The translations under genes and the position numbers were made by a program. Below, in pieces: positions 1-7,845 of a stretch of 64,000 nucleotides of DNA (positions within the stretch are counted from its first letter, which is position 1; every line of letters begins with the position of its first letter). The notes beneath the pieces were generated by a model. It did not search any database, had not been told where the DNA came from, and worked only from the letters and a program-made list of their open reading frames with translations. The stretch comes from G963556115 sp963667375. GTDB lineage: Bacteria; Planctomycetota; SZUA-567. The stretch lies in assembly GCA_963667375.1 (NCBI GenBank), contig OY763323.1, positions 3,720,001 to 3,784,000 of the forward strand, read 5' to 3'.

Positions 1-192
1 CTTATTGAGCAGTCGCTGCTGAAGCACCGCCGGAAAGACCCTGAAGATATTTCCCGCACCGAAATGGAGCCAGCGGGGAGAGACTGCCGTATTGGCAGCA
101 ACCTCTGCGATATCAAATTCCGGCAGCGTATATCCCTTCTCCTGCCAGCTGCGGCGATCCTTTAATCCGTCAAGACTGAGTTTTAACGTCAT
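1..192 (-). CDS. Mannitol dehydrogenase family oxidoreductase (fructuronate reductase-like), N-terminal part
   Basis: Only the first 64 residues lie in the window; the gene runs off the left edge. The visible part contains LHFGAGNIFR, the N-terminal Rossmann nucleotide-binding signature of the mannitol/fructuronate/tagaturonate reductase family. Start is the ATG at 190-192, preceded by GAGGGA. It lies 66 nt downstream of the GntR gene and after uxuA on the same strand, so a role as the NAD(P)H-dependent fructuronate reductase that makes D-mannonate for UxuA is the natural reading. Exact substrate (fructuronate, tagaturonate or mannitol) cannot be told from this fragment. Confidence 0.8.
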   Translation of the reverse strand, partial: MTLKLSLDGLKDRRSWQEKGYTLPEFDIAEVAANTAVSPRWLHFGAGNIFRVFPAVLQQRLLNK

Positions 193-258
193 TATTATTC
201 CCTCAAAAAACCTTTTAAATATTAAGAGCGGCAGTCAAGCCAATACCATTTACAGCTG

Positions 259-960
259 CTACTTCACCCCTTCAAAACTGTTCTGCAGATGGGTAAACAT
301 CCGCTTGCCGCTCTCGGCAGCATTATGCTCCGCCAGTGCGGCGATTATCATTTCATGTTCACCGATAGTATCACGGGTTCGCTGCGGATTCTGAAAGAAC
401 GCCAGATCATCGGTGAAGAGCCAGAAATCCACGAGATTGCGGGTTATCAGCGAGAACATGGAGATCATCGTCTTGTTCCGGCTGAAGCGCATAATCTCCA
501 TGTGAAAGAAGATATCAAGTTCCCCGCCGCGGCAGCCATTCTCAACTTCATGAATAAAATCCCGGTGAATCTCCCTCAGATGTTCCAGCTCCGCCGGAGT
601 GATATGCTCCGCCGCCATCTCCGCCGCCCGCACCTCCAGCACCTCACGGGCCTCATAAACCTCGATAAAATCAGGTTTTTCCGAGAGATCAATGATATTA
701 CGGACCAGACCGATCAGAATCTTACTATAAATGTTGGCGACATAGGTTCCAGACTGCGGCTTGACCTCAATCACCCCGTACAGCTCGAGCGGTTTGAATG
801 CCGCCTTGAGTTGCTGCTTGGTTACATTGAAGGATTTCTGCAACACATTCTCCGGCGGCAGCTGCTCACCTGGCTGCAACTCCCCGGACGCGAGCAGTTC
901 ATATATCTGCTCCAGGATCAGATCCGCAGGTGTCGGATTTACAATCGGTCTAAATTTCAT
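259..960 (-). CDS. GntR family transcriptional regulator, FCD (FadR) subfamily
   Basis: About 233 residues. The N-terminal winged helix spans roughly residues 10-75 (with GEQLPPENVL and SGTYVA, typical GntR wing). The C-terminal all-helical FCD domain shows the usual metal-ligand set: D and H in DIFFHMEI, H in IGEHEM and H near the end in FTHLQ. Such FCD regulators usually sense a sugar acid. The frame can be read from a GTG at 963, but the ATG at 960 has GGAG seven bases upstream and is preferred. It sits between uxuA and the reductase gene, so it probably regulates this hexuronate operon; ligand is inferred to be a uronate or mannonate pathway intermediate. Confidence 0.88.
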   Translation of the reverse strand: MKFRPIVNPTPADLILEQIYELLASGELQPGEQLPPENVLQKSFNVTKQQLKAAFKPLELYGVIEVKPQSGTYVANIYSKILIGLVRNIIDLSEKPDFIEVYEAREVLEVRAAEMAAEHITPAELEHLREIHRDFIHEVENGCRGGELDIFFHMEIMRFSRNKTMISMFSLITRNLVDFWLFTDDLAFFQNPQRTRDTIGEHEMIIAALAEHNAAESGKRMFTHLQNSFEGVK

Positions 961-1004
961 CACATTTCTCCATATATACTGCCGCCTTTAGTTACAGACC
1001 GGCA

Positions 1005-2210
1005 CTACTGACCGAATTCACTGAAGAGTATTCCTCGCTCCAGACCACGCAGTTCAGCCAGTCCCTTCATCCGTCCAAGACAGGTATAACCCGGATTCTC
1101 CACCGGCGGTTTGAACATATCATCCAGCATCAGCACTCCATGATCCGGGCGGTAACTCAGCTGCCAGTCCTCACGCCCCTGATCCAAACGCCGCTGCTCC
1201 TCTTTGAGCAGAGCCCTGACCACCTCACACATCTTCACGCTGCCCTCAAGATGACGCGCCTCGTAAAAATTTCCCTCTTCATCACACTGGGTACTGCGCA
1301 GATGCACCGCATGAATCCGGTCGCCATACTTCTCGATAATACCGACAATATCATTGTCGAGCCTTGCTGAATACGAGCCGGTACAGAGGCAGATACCATT
1401 AGCCGGTGAATCCACCATCCCCAGCAGATCCCTCACATCATCTTCACAAGAGACGATACGGGAAAGACCGAGAACAGAATATGGAGGATCGTCCGGATGC
1501 ACCGCCAGCACGACTCCGGCTTCCTCTGCAACCGGCACCACCTCCTGCAGAAACAGCTTATAATTCTCCTTGAGAACCTCCCGGGTAATTGACTTATACC
1601 TGGCGAGCATCTCCCGCATATCTTCAATATTTAACCCAAGCTTACAGCCCGGAAAAACATCGATAATCGCCTTGCAGAAAATATCCCGCTCTTCAGGACT
1701 GAGCGAATCATAAAATGCTTTCGCCTTTTTTCTGATTGCTTCGGTATACTCCTGCTCCGCACCTTCACGCTGCAGAAAATAAATCTCAAAAGCAGCAAAA
1801 CGCGCCATATCAAAGCGCAGGCACTCAGTGCCGTCATCAAGCTTGTATTTGAGATCTGTCCGTATCCAGTCCAGAACCGGCATGAAATTATAAATTACCA
1901 CCCGCACCCCGGCCTTGCCGAGATTACGCAGACTCTCTTTATAATTCTCCAGATGCTGCTGATAACAGCCGCTTCTGGTCTTTATCTCCTCCGAGACCGG
2001 CAGACTCTCCACCGCGTCCCAGCTGAGACCGCCCGCAGTCAGCAGGGATTTCCTTTTTTCGATCTCCTCCAGCGGCCAGACCGCCCCATACGCTATATGA
2101 TGCAGCGAAGTATACACTCCTGTTGCACCGCACTGCCTTATCATATCGAGAGTTACAGTATCCTTAGGACCAAACCAGCGAAACGTCTCTTTAAGCTTTA
2201 ATTTCTGCAT
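1005..2210 (-). CDS. uxuA: Mannonate dehydratase
   Basis: UxuA dehydrates D-mannonate to 2-keto-3-deoxygluconate in hexuronate breakdown. The 401-residue product has the family N-terminus (FRWFGPKDTV, then GATGVYTSLHH), the YNFMPVLDW segment, HPDDPP, CTGS and HLRS, which carry the metal and substrate ligands of the TIM barrel. Length matches the longer, E. coli-like form (about 394). A GTG at 2237 extends the frame, but the ATG at 2210 follows AGAGGAAA at proper spacing. First gene of a minus-strand operon with a GntR regulator and a mannitol-dehydrogenase-family reductase. No kdgK or kdgA is visible; they may lie left of the window. Confidence 0.95.
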   Translation of the reverse strand: MQKLKLKETFRWFGPKDTVTLDMIRQCGATGVYTSLHHIAYGAVWPLEEIEKRKSLLTAGGLSWDAVESLPVSEEIKTRSGCYQQHLENYKESLRNLGKAGVRVVIYNFMPVLDWIRTDLKYKLDDGTECLRFDMARFAAFEIYFLQREGAEQEYTEAIRKKAKAFYDSLSPEERDIFCKAIIDVFPGCKLGLNIEDMREMLARYKSITREVLKENYKLFLQEVVPVAEEAGVVLAVHPDDPPYSVLGLSRIVSCEDDVRDLLGMVDSPANGICLCTGSYSARLDNDIVGIIEKYGDRIHAVHLRSTQCDEEGNFYEARHLEGSVKMCEVVRALLKEEQRRLDQGREDWQLSYRPDHGVLMLDDMFKPPVENPGYTCLGRMKGLAELRGLERGILFSEFGQ

Positions 2211-2260
2211 ATCCGAACTTTCCTCTTGCAAAACCACCGGGTAATTTCAAAATCTAAACA

Positions 2261-2282
2261 ACTAGTAACCTAGTTACTTAGT
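2261..2282. promoter_or_regulatory. Inverted repeat upstream of uxuA, candidate GntR operator
   Basis: GTAAC-CTA-GTTAC is a perfect dyad (2265-2277) embedded in a longer imperfect one (ACTAGTAAC / GTTACTTAGT). It lies 51-72 bp upstream of the uxuA start, where the promoter should be. Assignment to the GntR protein encoded in the same operon is inference. Confidence 0.4.
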
Positions 2283-2565
2283 CATGTAACACCTTTACTC
2301 TATCTCAAGTTTTGCCTTAAGCAAATTTTTTCCTGAAATTTTTCCCGTTCACAACACACTTGCCTCTCTAAAATAAAATATTAAAGTCATATTTAAACAG
2401 CAAAATACCGAATCATCCGCAAAATCTCCGGATTTTAAAATTCAAATTATTTTTCATTTTTTTAGCCAGGCTCCCACTTACATACAAATCTCAAATTCAA
2501 ATTTTACCACCTGAGTCCATAACACAAGAATCGCCCCTGCCCCACCAGCACCAACCCTGCGGCAT
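2283..2565. other. AT-rich spacer, no gene seen
   Basis: AT-rich intergenic sequence between the uxuA upstream region and the terminators of the lacI gene. No convincing ORF with a ribosome binding site, and no RNA gene recognised. Confidence 0.6.
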
Positions 2566-2592
2566 AAAAAACGGCAGCTGAGACAGCTGCCG
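2566..2592 (-). terminator. Intrinsic terminator (distal) downstream of lacI
   Basis: On the minus strand a perfect 9-bp stem CGGCAGCTG / CAGCTGCCG with a TCT loop is followed directly by six T. Second of two terminators downstream of the lacI gene ending at 2792. Confidence 0.85.
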
Positions 2593-2697
2593 CACCGCAT
2601 AAGCCACTATGACGCTTCACCATATCTATTGGCCTGGACAATAATCCCCAAGCTAAATCCTGACGCTGAACGTCCACACCAGTGCTAAAGAACCAAT

Positions 2698-2727
2698 AAA
2701 AAAACGGGCGCCCCGTACAGGCACCCG
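2698..2727 (-). terminator. Intrinsic terminator (proximal) downstream of lacI
   Basis: On the minus strand the stem CGGGTGCC / GGCGCCCG (one wobble pair) is followed by seven T. It lies 65 nt after the lacI stop codon and is the likely main transcript end. Confidence 0.85.
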
Positions 2728-2791
2728 CGAAACACATTATCCGGCTAACTATCGTCCATACTTCAGATTACATCCGTAAAAGCCACCGCGC

Positions 2792-3817
2792 TTAACGAAG
2801 TGACTTTACACTGTTGCGCAGAATAAGCTTGGAATTTATCAGATTCACCACCGGTTCACGCTCACTCTGATGCTGCAGCTTGAGATAGAGCATATCCAGA
2901 GCTATCTGACCGATCTGACGGTTGGGGACATTGACCGTACTCAGTGACGGAGTCGACATTTCAGACATTGGAATATTATCAAAACCGAATATAGACACCT
3001 CATCCGGTATACGATAACCACACTCCTGAATAGCCCGGATACAGCCCAGAGCGATGATATCATTACTGGCAAAGAGCGCTGTCGGTAGTTGCGGTCTATT
3101 CTTCAGATGCACCAGCATATCCTGATATGCCCCTTCAAAGGTCGAATCAACTGTAAATTTATTCTCAGGCTTCAACTCCAGACCAAGGTCGGTTACCGCC
3201 CGGTTGAAAGCCTGCTCACGCAACGCAAAGTTGTAGCCCCCTACCGTACTCTTTATCATACCGATGTCAGTATGCCCCAGATCCTGAAAATATTTGACAA
3301 TATTATACACTGACTGCATATTATTCATATTTACATAATCCGCCTCTATCGAATAGATATAAGTATCAATAAATACAATCTTCGCCTCGGTGGCGATCAG
3401 CGCCTGCACATCACTGTCACTGAGCTCGGTCGCCAGAACAATATAACCGGCTGTCTGGGTATTGGAATTTATTTTCTGCACTACCGTCTCAATCGGAGTA
3501 AACGGCTGAAAGGATTCGATTTCAATAGTAATATTGTGCAGTTGGGCTGAATCCATGATACCATTGAGATAATTTCCAATAAAATTTTCATGGTTGGTGT
3601 TGAGTGCATGGCCATGTTTGGGGATCTGCATAAATCTCACCGTTCCCTGAGTATCGGCACTGGGCTTTACAGCCGGCTGATATCCCAGTTCTTCAGCTAC
3701 ACTTATGATTTTCTCCCGTGTTGCATCACTCACTCCGGCTTTGTTATTTAGTGCAAGAGAGACTGCGGTCGCTGAAACCTGAGCTTTCTGCGCAATCTCT
3801 TTTATGCGAACCTTCAT
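2792..3817 (-). CDS. LacI family transcriptional regulator (paralogue 1)
   Basis: 341 residues. The N-terminal LacI helix-turn-helix (IKEIAQKAQVSATAVSLAL, then the hinge region) is followed by a periplasmic-binding-protein-like sensor domain. The core closely matches the second LacI protein at 51619-52650, with shared segments such as IAGYIVLATEL, YVNMNN and TVNVPNRQIGQIALDML, so the two are recent paralogues. It is divergent from the sugar transporter/methylthioribose operon starting at 4180 and is its likely repressor. The ligand is inferred to be the transported pentose or its phosphate. Two strong terminators follow the gene. Confidence 0.93.
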   Translation of the reverse strand: MKVRIKEIAQKAQVSATAVSLALNNKAGVSDATREKIISVAEELGYQPAVKPSADTQGTVRFMQIPKHGHALNTNHENFIGNYLNGIMDSAQLHNITIEIESFQPFTPIETVVQKINSNTQTAGYIVLATELSDSDVQALIATEAKIVFIDTYIYSIEADYVNMNNMQSVYNIVKYFQDLGHTDIGMIKSTVGGYNFALREQAFNRAVTDLGLELKPENKFTVDSTFEGAYQDMLVHLKNRPQLPTALFASNDIIALGCIRAIQECGYRIPDEVSIFGFDNIPMSEMSTPSLSTVNVPNRQIGQIALDMLYLKLQHQSEREPVVNLINSKLILRNSVKSLR

Positions 3818-4102
3818 TTTGGTATCTTTCCTGGTTAAAATATGCCATATAAGTTAATTACAGGTATTTTACGCTATTCCCCGCTGCAATCAACCCCAAA
3901 ACCATAAACTAAAAATTTAGTAATTATTTTACTTTTGTAAAGTTGTCAGTCGCACCCTTATCATGCTAAAATAATTGGTAAATTCGTAATTTTGACCTAA
4001 ATTCGACCTAAAAACAAGTTATTCAACCTAATAATATCTTATAAAATCCTGTTAAACAAGTAAATTTTATATAAATTTTTTATAAAAAAATCAGTAAATA
4101 AG
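3818..4102. other. AT-rich divergent control region
   Basis: Spacer between lacI (minus) and the binding-protein gene (plus). Very AT-rich with no credible ORF. It must hold the lacI promoter and probably operators, but apart from the promoter block at 4103-4132 no site could be fixed with confidence. Confidence 0.5.
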
Positions 4103-4132
4103 TTGCGTAAGGTTCAATCCATGTGGTAGACT
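4103..4132 (+). promoter_or_regulatory. Promoter of the methylthioribose/sugar uptake operon
   Basis: -35 TTGCGT (4103-4108), 18-bp spacer, -10 TAGACT (4127-4132); the predicted start is about 44 nt before the ATG at 4180. The segment AATCCATGTGGTAGACT (4116-4132) recurs with only two changes in front of the DhaKL-linked sugar operon on the other strand (51203-51219), with the -35 at the same distance. Confidence 0.5.
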
Positions 4133-4179
4133 GAAAGTGTTGTGAAGGTCAAATTCTAGTTTGTTAAGGAGACAAAAAA

Positions 4180-5247
4180 ATGAAAAAATTGATGTTAGGT
4201 TTGTTATTGGTTGCAGCAATGCTCAATATCTGCACTCTGAGCTATGCCGACGACGATATGCCGGAAGCATTTGCAAATGGAAAGAAACACAAGATCGTTC
4301 TGGTCAAGGAATGGGGCACAGGCACCCACATGACTATGCACATTAACGGTGTAAAGAGAGAAGCGAAAAAATACGGCATTGATGTCAACGTAATCGATGC
4401 CAACCATGACCTCCAGGCTATGGCGGAAGGTATTGAAAACGCGGTCAACCAGAAGGTTGATGCCATTCTCACCTCACACGGTAAGAGTGATGCTCTTCAG
4501 CCATCAATTGAAAAAGCTCTGCGCGCCGGCATTCCGGTTATTACTTTCGACAATGACTTCAAAGTTCCAGCCGACGTTCCTGCCGGTATGCTCGTAAGTA
4601 TCGACCAGTATGACCTGATGCTGGGTCTGCTCTCTCAGATGGCTCTGGTCAACTACATGGACGGCAGTGCCAATGTTGTTTACAACCGTCTTGCCAATGT
4701 ACCTCCTACAGACAAGCGTCACCGTATCTGGGAAGGCGCAATTATTCCAACCTTCCCCGGCATCAACGTAGTCAACACCATCGACCTTGGTACAGACGGA
4801 GTTATGGCCAAGTCACAGGCCGCTCTTGAAGCCGTTCTTGATGCTGACAAGGACAGCAAGATCGACGCAGTCTACGCTGTATGGGACGAATATGCAAAGG
4901 GCTTCTACAACGCTATTCTCGCTTCCGGCAGAAAAATTCCTCTCTTCTCTGTTGATATTTCAGATCAGGATATCGCCATGATGCAGGCACACCCTGAAAT
5001 CTGGATCGCTTCAGCAGGTGTTGACCCGACAGTTATCGGTATCGTACAGGTAAGACTTGCCATGAAGGCTATCGCCGGCGACAAGCTTCCACGTTACTAC
5101 CACCTGACACCGGTTCTGGTTAAATCATCTGATCTGCCATCACTCAAGGAAAGATCTGTACGTATGGCCGACCTTGCAGAATTCTACGAAAACTGGGGAA
5201 CAACCTCAGAATTCCTCGAACCATGGATGGAAAAGATCGCAAAATAG
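4180..5247 (+). CDS. CUT2-type sugar ABC transporter substrate-binding protein
   Basis: 355 residues with a classical signal peptide (KK followed by a hydrophobic core and cleavage near SYA, about residue 23). The mature part is a type I periplasmic binding protein of the ribose/galactose group: the first lobe contains HIN(G)VKREAKKYGIDV, then NAVNQKVDAILTSHG and IPVITFDND. AAGGAG at 4166-4171 supports the ATG at 4180. It is followed by an ATPase, one permease, and then three enzymes of methylthioribose/5-deoxyribose breakdown. The ligand is therefore inferred to be 5-methylthioribose or 5-deoxyribose rather than ribose; the sequence alone does not prove this. Confidence 0.9.
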   Translation: MKKLMLGLLLVAAMLNICTLSYADDDMPEAFANGKKHKIVLVKEWGTGTHMTMHINGVKREAKKYGIDVNVIDANHDLQAMAEGIENAVNQKVDAILTSHGKSDALQPSIEKALRAGIPVITFDNDFKVPADVPAGMLVSIDQYDLMLGLLSQMALVNYMDGSANVVYNRLANVPPTDKRHRIWEGAIIPTFPGINVVNTIDLGTDGVMAKSQAALEAVLDADKDSKIDAVYAVWDEYAKGFYNAILASGRKIPLFSVDISDQDIAMMQAHPEIWIASAGVDPTVIGIVQVRLAMKAIAGDKLPRYYHLTPVLVKSSDLPSLKERSVRMADLAEFYENWGTTSEFLEPWMEKIAK

Positions 5248-5276
5248 TTTGATAGGATATTTATTATAACTAGCAG

Positions 5277-5301
5277 TCGGGAGGAAGAACCTTCCTCCCG
5301 A
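5277..5301 (+). terminator. Stem-loop between binding-protein and ATPase genes
   Basis: Perfect 11-bp stem TCGGGAGGAAG / CTTCCTCCCGA with an AAC loop and no following T-run. It probably protects the upstream binding-protein message or attenuates read-through so that the binding protein is made in excess. Confidence 0.6.
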
Positions 5302-5326
5302 TTCACAAAAACAGTAAAGGAAGTAT

Positions 5327-6832
5327 ATGGGAAGTGAATCAGGGCTCAAAATGAGAGGCATCTCAAAGTACTTTGCCGGTGTTACCGCCCTCGAAAATGT
5401 TGACTTCACCGTCAACAGCTCCGAGGTGCACGCTCTCGTGGGAGCGAATGGTGCGGGCAAGAGTACCTTGATGAAGATTCTCAGTGGAGCATACCAGAAA
5501 TCAGAGGGCAAGGTATATCTGGGTGATAAAGAGCTTGAGATTTCCTCACCGCAGGAAGCTATGGAGCAAGGCATCGTCACCGTTTATCAGGAGGTGGATG
5601 TAGCCATAGTCCCCTCACTCAGCGTTGCTGAGAACATCATGATGGATCACATCGCCATCAATCAGCCCAGTATTTTTATGAACTGGAAAAACATTAAAAC
5701 CTCCGCTGCCGAGTCGCTTAAAGAGGTCGGTATTGATATTGATCTGAACCGGCTCGCAGGTGAGCTTACCCTGGCGGAGAAACAGCTGATGGTCATCGCC
5801 AGAGCCGTAAATCAGAAAGCGAAATTTCTGATTCTTGATGAACCTACGGCTTCACTCAGTCTTGAGGAATGCACTACCCTTTTCACCATCGTCAAGCGTC
5901 TGAGCAGTCAGGGTGTAGGTGTAATCTTTATTTCGCACCGTCTCGATGAAATTTTTGAAAACTGCCAGCGCATCACAGTGCTCAAGGACGGCAGACTCGT
6001 CGGCGACTACAACATCGCGGATGAGACTATCGACAGCATAGTCGAGAAGATGCTCGGCAAAAAGATGCAGAATGCCTTCCCGCCTCTGAGCACCCCGCAG
6101 GAGGGAGTACTCATGAAGGTGGAGCACCTCAGCGGTGAAGGCGGCATAAAGGACGTAAGTTTCAGCGTCAATAAAGGAGAGATAGTAGGTATCGGCGGTC
6201 TTGTAGGCGGCGGCAAAACCGAACTGCTGAAGCTGCTGTTCGGAGTGGCCGAAGTCTCAAACGGAGATATCTATCTTAATGAAAATAAAGTAGTCAATTC
6301 CAGCCCGACAGCAGCCATACGCAACGGCTTTGCGCTGGTACCTGAAGAACGAAGAAAGGAAGGAGTACTTGTACACGAGACCATAGAGACCAATATCACG
6401 CTGCCGACACTCTCAAATTTCTGTAATGGCCCCTTTATGGTCAGAAACAAGATCAACAAGAGCTCCCGCGAATCAATTCGCCGGGCAGCAATAAAGACCT
6501 CGAGTGAAAGACAGTATGTCAACAATCTCAGCGGTGGTAACCAGCAGAAGGTCGCAATCGCCAAGTGGCTGATCTCAGATGCGGATATCTACCTGTTTGA
6601 CGAGCCGACAAAGGGGGTTGACGTCGGTTCCAAGTATGAAATTTATTCACTGATTATCGAACTGGCCAAGATGGGAAAGGGAATTGTCTACGCCTCATGT
6701 GAATTCGATGAAATTCTCAACCTGAGCAACCGGACCTACATCATGTACAGCGGCAAGATCAGTAAACCATTTATAACCAAGAACACAAATGAAGAAGAAC
6801 TATTACTATATTCTACAGGTGGAATGAAATAA
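5327..6832 (+). CDS. CUT2-type sugar ABC transporter ATPase (two NBDs)
   Basis: 501 residues, the double-ATPase layout of RbsA/MglA. NBD1 has Walker A GANGAGKST and Walker B FLILDEPTASL with the degenerate signature usual for this half. NBD2 has GLVGGGKTE, a full LSGGNQQKV signature and DEPTKGVDVG. It energises the permease encoded 1 nt downstream. Start ATG at 5327 follows AAAGGAAG. Confidence 0.95.
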   Translation: MGSESGLKMRGISKYFAGVTALENVDFTVNSSEVHALVGANGAGKSTLMKILSGAYQKSEGKVYLGDKELEISSPQEAMEQGIVTVYQEVDVAIVPSLSVAENIMMDHIAINQPSIFMNWKNIKTSAAESLKEVGIDIDLNRLAGELTLAEKQLMVIARAVNQKAKFLILDEPTASLSLEECTTLFTIVKRLSSQGVGVIFISHRLDEIFENCQRITVLKDGRLVGDYNIADETIDSIVEKMLGKKMQNAFPPLSTPQEGVLMKVEHLSGEGGIKDVSFSVNKGEIVGIGGLVGGGKTELLKLLFGVAEVSNGDIYLNENKVVNSSPTAAIRNGFALVPEERRKEGVLVHETIETNITLPTLSNFCNGPFMVRNKINKSSRESIRRAAIKTSSERQYVNNLSGGNQQKVAIAKWLISDADIYLFDEPTKGVDVGSKYEIYSLIIELAKMGKGIVYASCEFDEILNLSNRTYIMYSGKISKPFITKNTNEEELLLYSTGGMK

Positions 6833-6833
6833 G

Positions 6834-7841
6834 ATGAACAATAAAAATAATAATGTAAAAGCAAAGCCGTTCAGTATTTTTGATTTCTTCTATAAATACG
6901 GGACCATACTGACAGTTATCATTGTCGTAATCTACTTCAGCCTGACGGTTGAAAACTGGGCGACATTCTCGAATGTGACCAACATTTTCCGCTCAGTGGC
7001 GATCGTATCGCTTATAGCTCTAGCTATCACCTTCTCACTTGCGGTCAACGGCTTCGATCTTTCAGCAGCGGCCATAGCGAGTTTTTCCGCGGTTATCGCC
7101 GCCAAAATCATGATCATGTGGGATGCCAGCCCGGTTCTGGCGATTATCGTGCCGATCATAGTCGGCGCTCTCATCGGCCTGATAAACTCCGGGCTGATCA
7201 TCAAAATCGGTATTTCAGATATGCTTACCACCCTCTCAATGATGTTTATCGTCACCGGTGTCTCCACCACCTTCCAGGGCGGTTCCGCGATCTACAACTA
7301 TATGCCGCTGCTGGACGGCGGTATCGCTCCAGGTCTAATGCCTGAAGGTTTCAAATACATCGGTCAGGGAAGATTCCTCAGTATTCCGGTTCCGGTATAT
7401 ATCATGCTGGTAGTCACTATCTGTGTGCATATATTCCTCAACCGCACCAAGTACGGACGTTATCTGCACATGATCGGCGGTAATGAAGAGGCTGCCCGAC
7501 TCTGTGGTATCCCTACCAAGAAGTACCGCGCCCTGGCCTACGTGCTATCCGGTATTATCGCTTCTATCGCCGGTGTTATTCTCTGTGCCCGTCTCGGTTC
7601 CGGAGAGGTTGATTCAGCCGGCTCATACCTTATGGACGCAGTTGCAGCCGCTTTCATCGGCTTCTCAGTACTCGGTATCGGCAAAGCCAACGCCTTCGGT
7701 ACCCTGCTCGGAGCGCTGCTGGTGGGAACCCTGGTAAACGGTCTGGTTATGATGAGCTTTCCTTACTACGCCCAGGATATTGTCAAGGGTATCGTACTGA
7801 TTCTCGGTCTGGGCTTGACTTACTATAAGAAACGGAGTTAG
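6834..7841 (+). CDS. CUT2-type sugar ABC transporter permease
   Basis: 335 residues, a polytopic membrane protein of the RbsC family with about 8-10 hydrophobic segments. LAITFSLAVNGFDLS corresponds to the conserved region usually reading GGIDLS, and GRYLHMIGGNEEAARLCGI is the family cytoplasmic loop that contacts the ATPase. It begins one base after the ATPase stop, so translation is probably coupled. It is the only permease gene here, so it likely works as a homodimer. Confidence 0.95.
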   Translation: MNNKNNNVKAKPFSIFDFFYKYGTILTVIIVVIYFSLTVENWATFSNVTNIFRSVAIVSLIALAITFSLAVNGFDLSAAAIASFSAVIAAKIMIMWDASPVLAIIVPIIVGALIGLINSGLIIKIGISDMLTTLSMMFIVTGVSTTFQGGSAIYNYMPLLDGGIAPGLMPEGFKYIGQGRFLSIPVPVYIMLVVTICVHIFLNRTKYGRYLHMIGGNEEAARLCGIPTKKYRALAYVLSGIIASIAGVILCARLGSGEVDSAGSYLMDAVAAAFIGFSVLGIGKANAFGTLLGALLVGTLVNGLVMMSFPYYAQDIVKGIVLILGLGLTYYKKRS

Positions 7842-7845
7842 AAAC

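Noticed and set aside
2504..2737. 77-residue open frame overlapping two terminators
   Set aside because: Runs through both intrinsic terminator hairpins and has no ribosome site.
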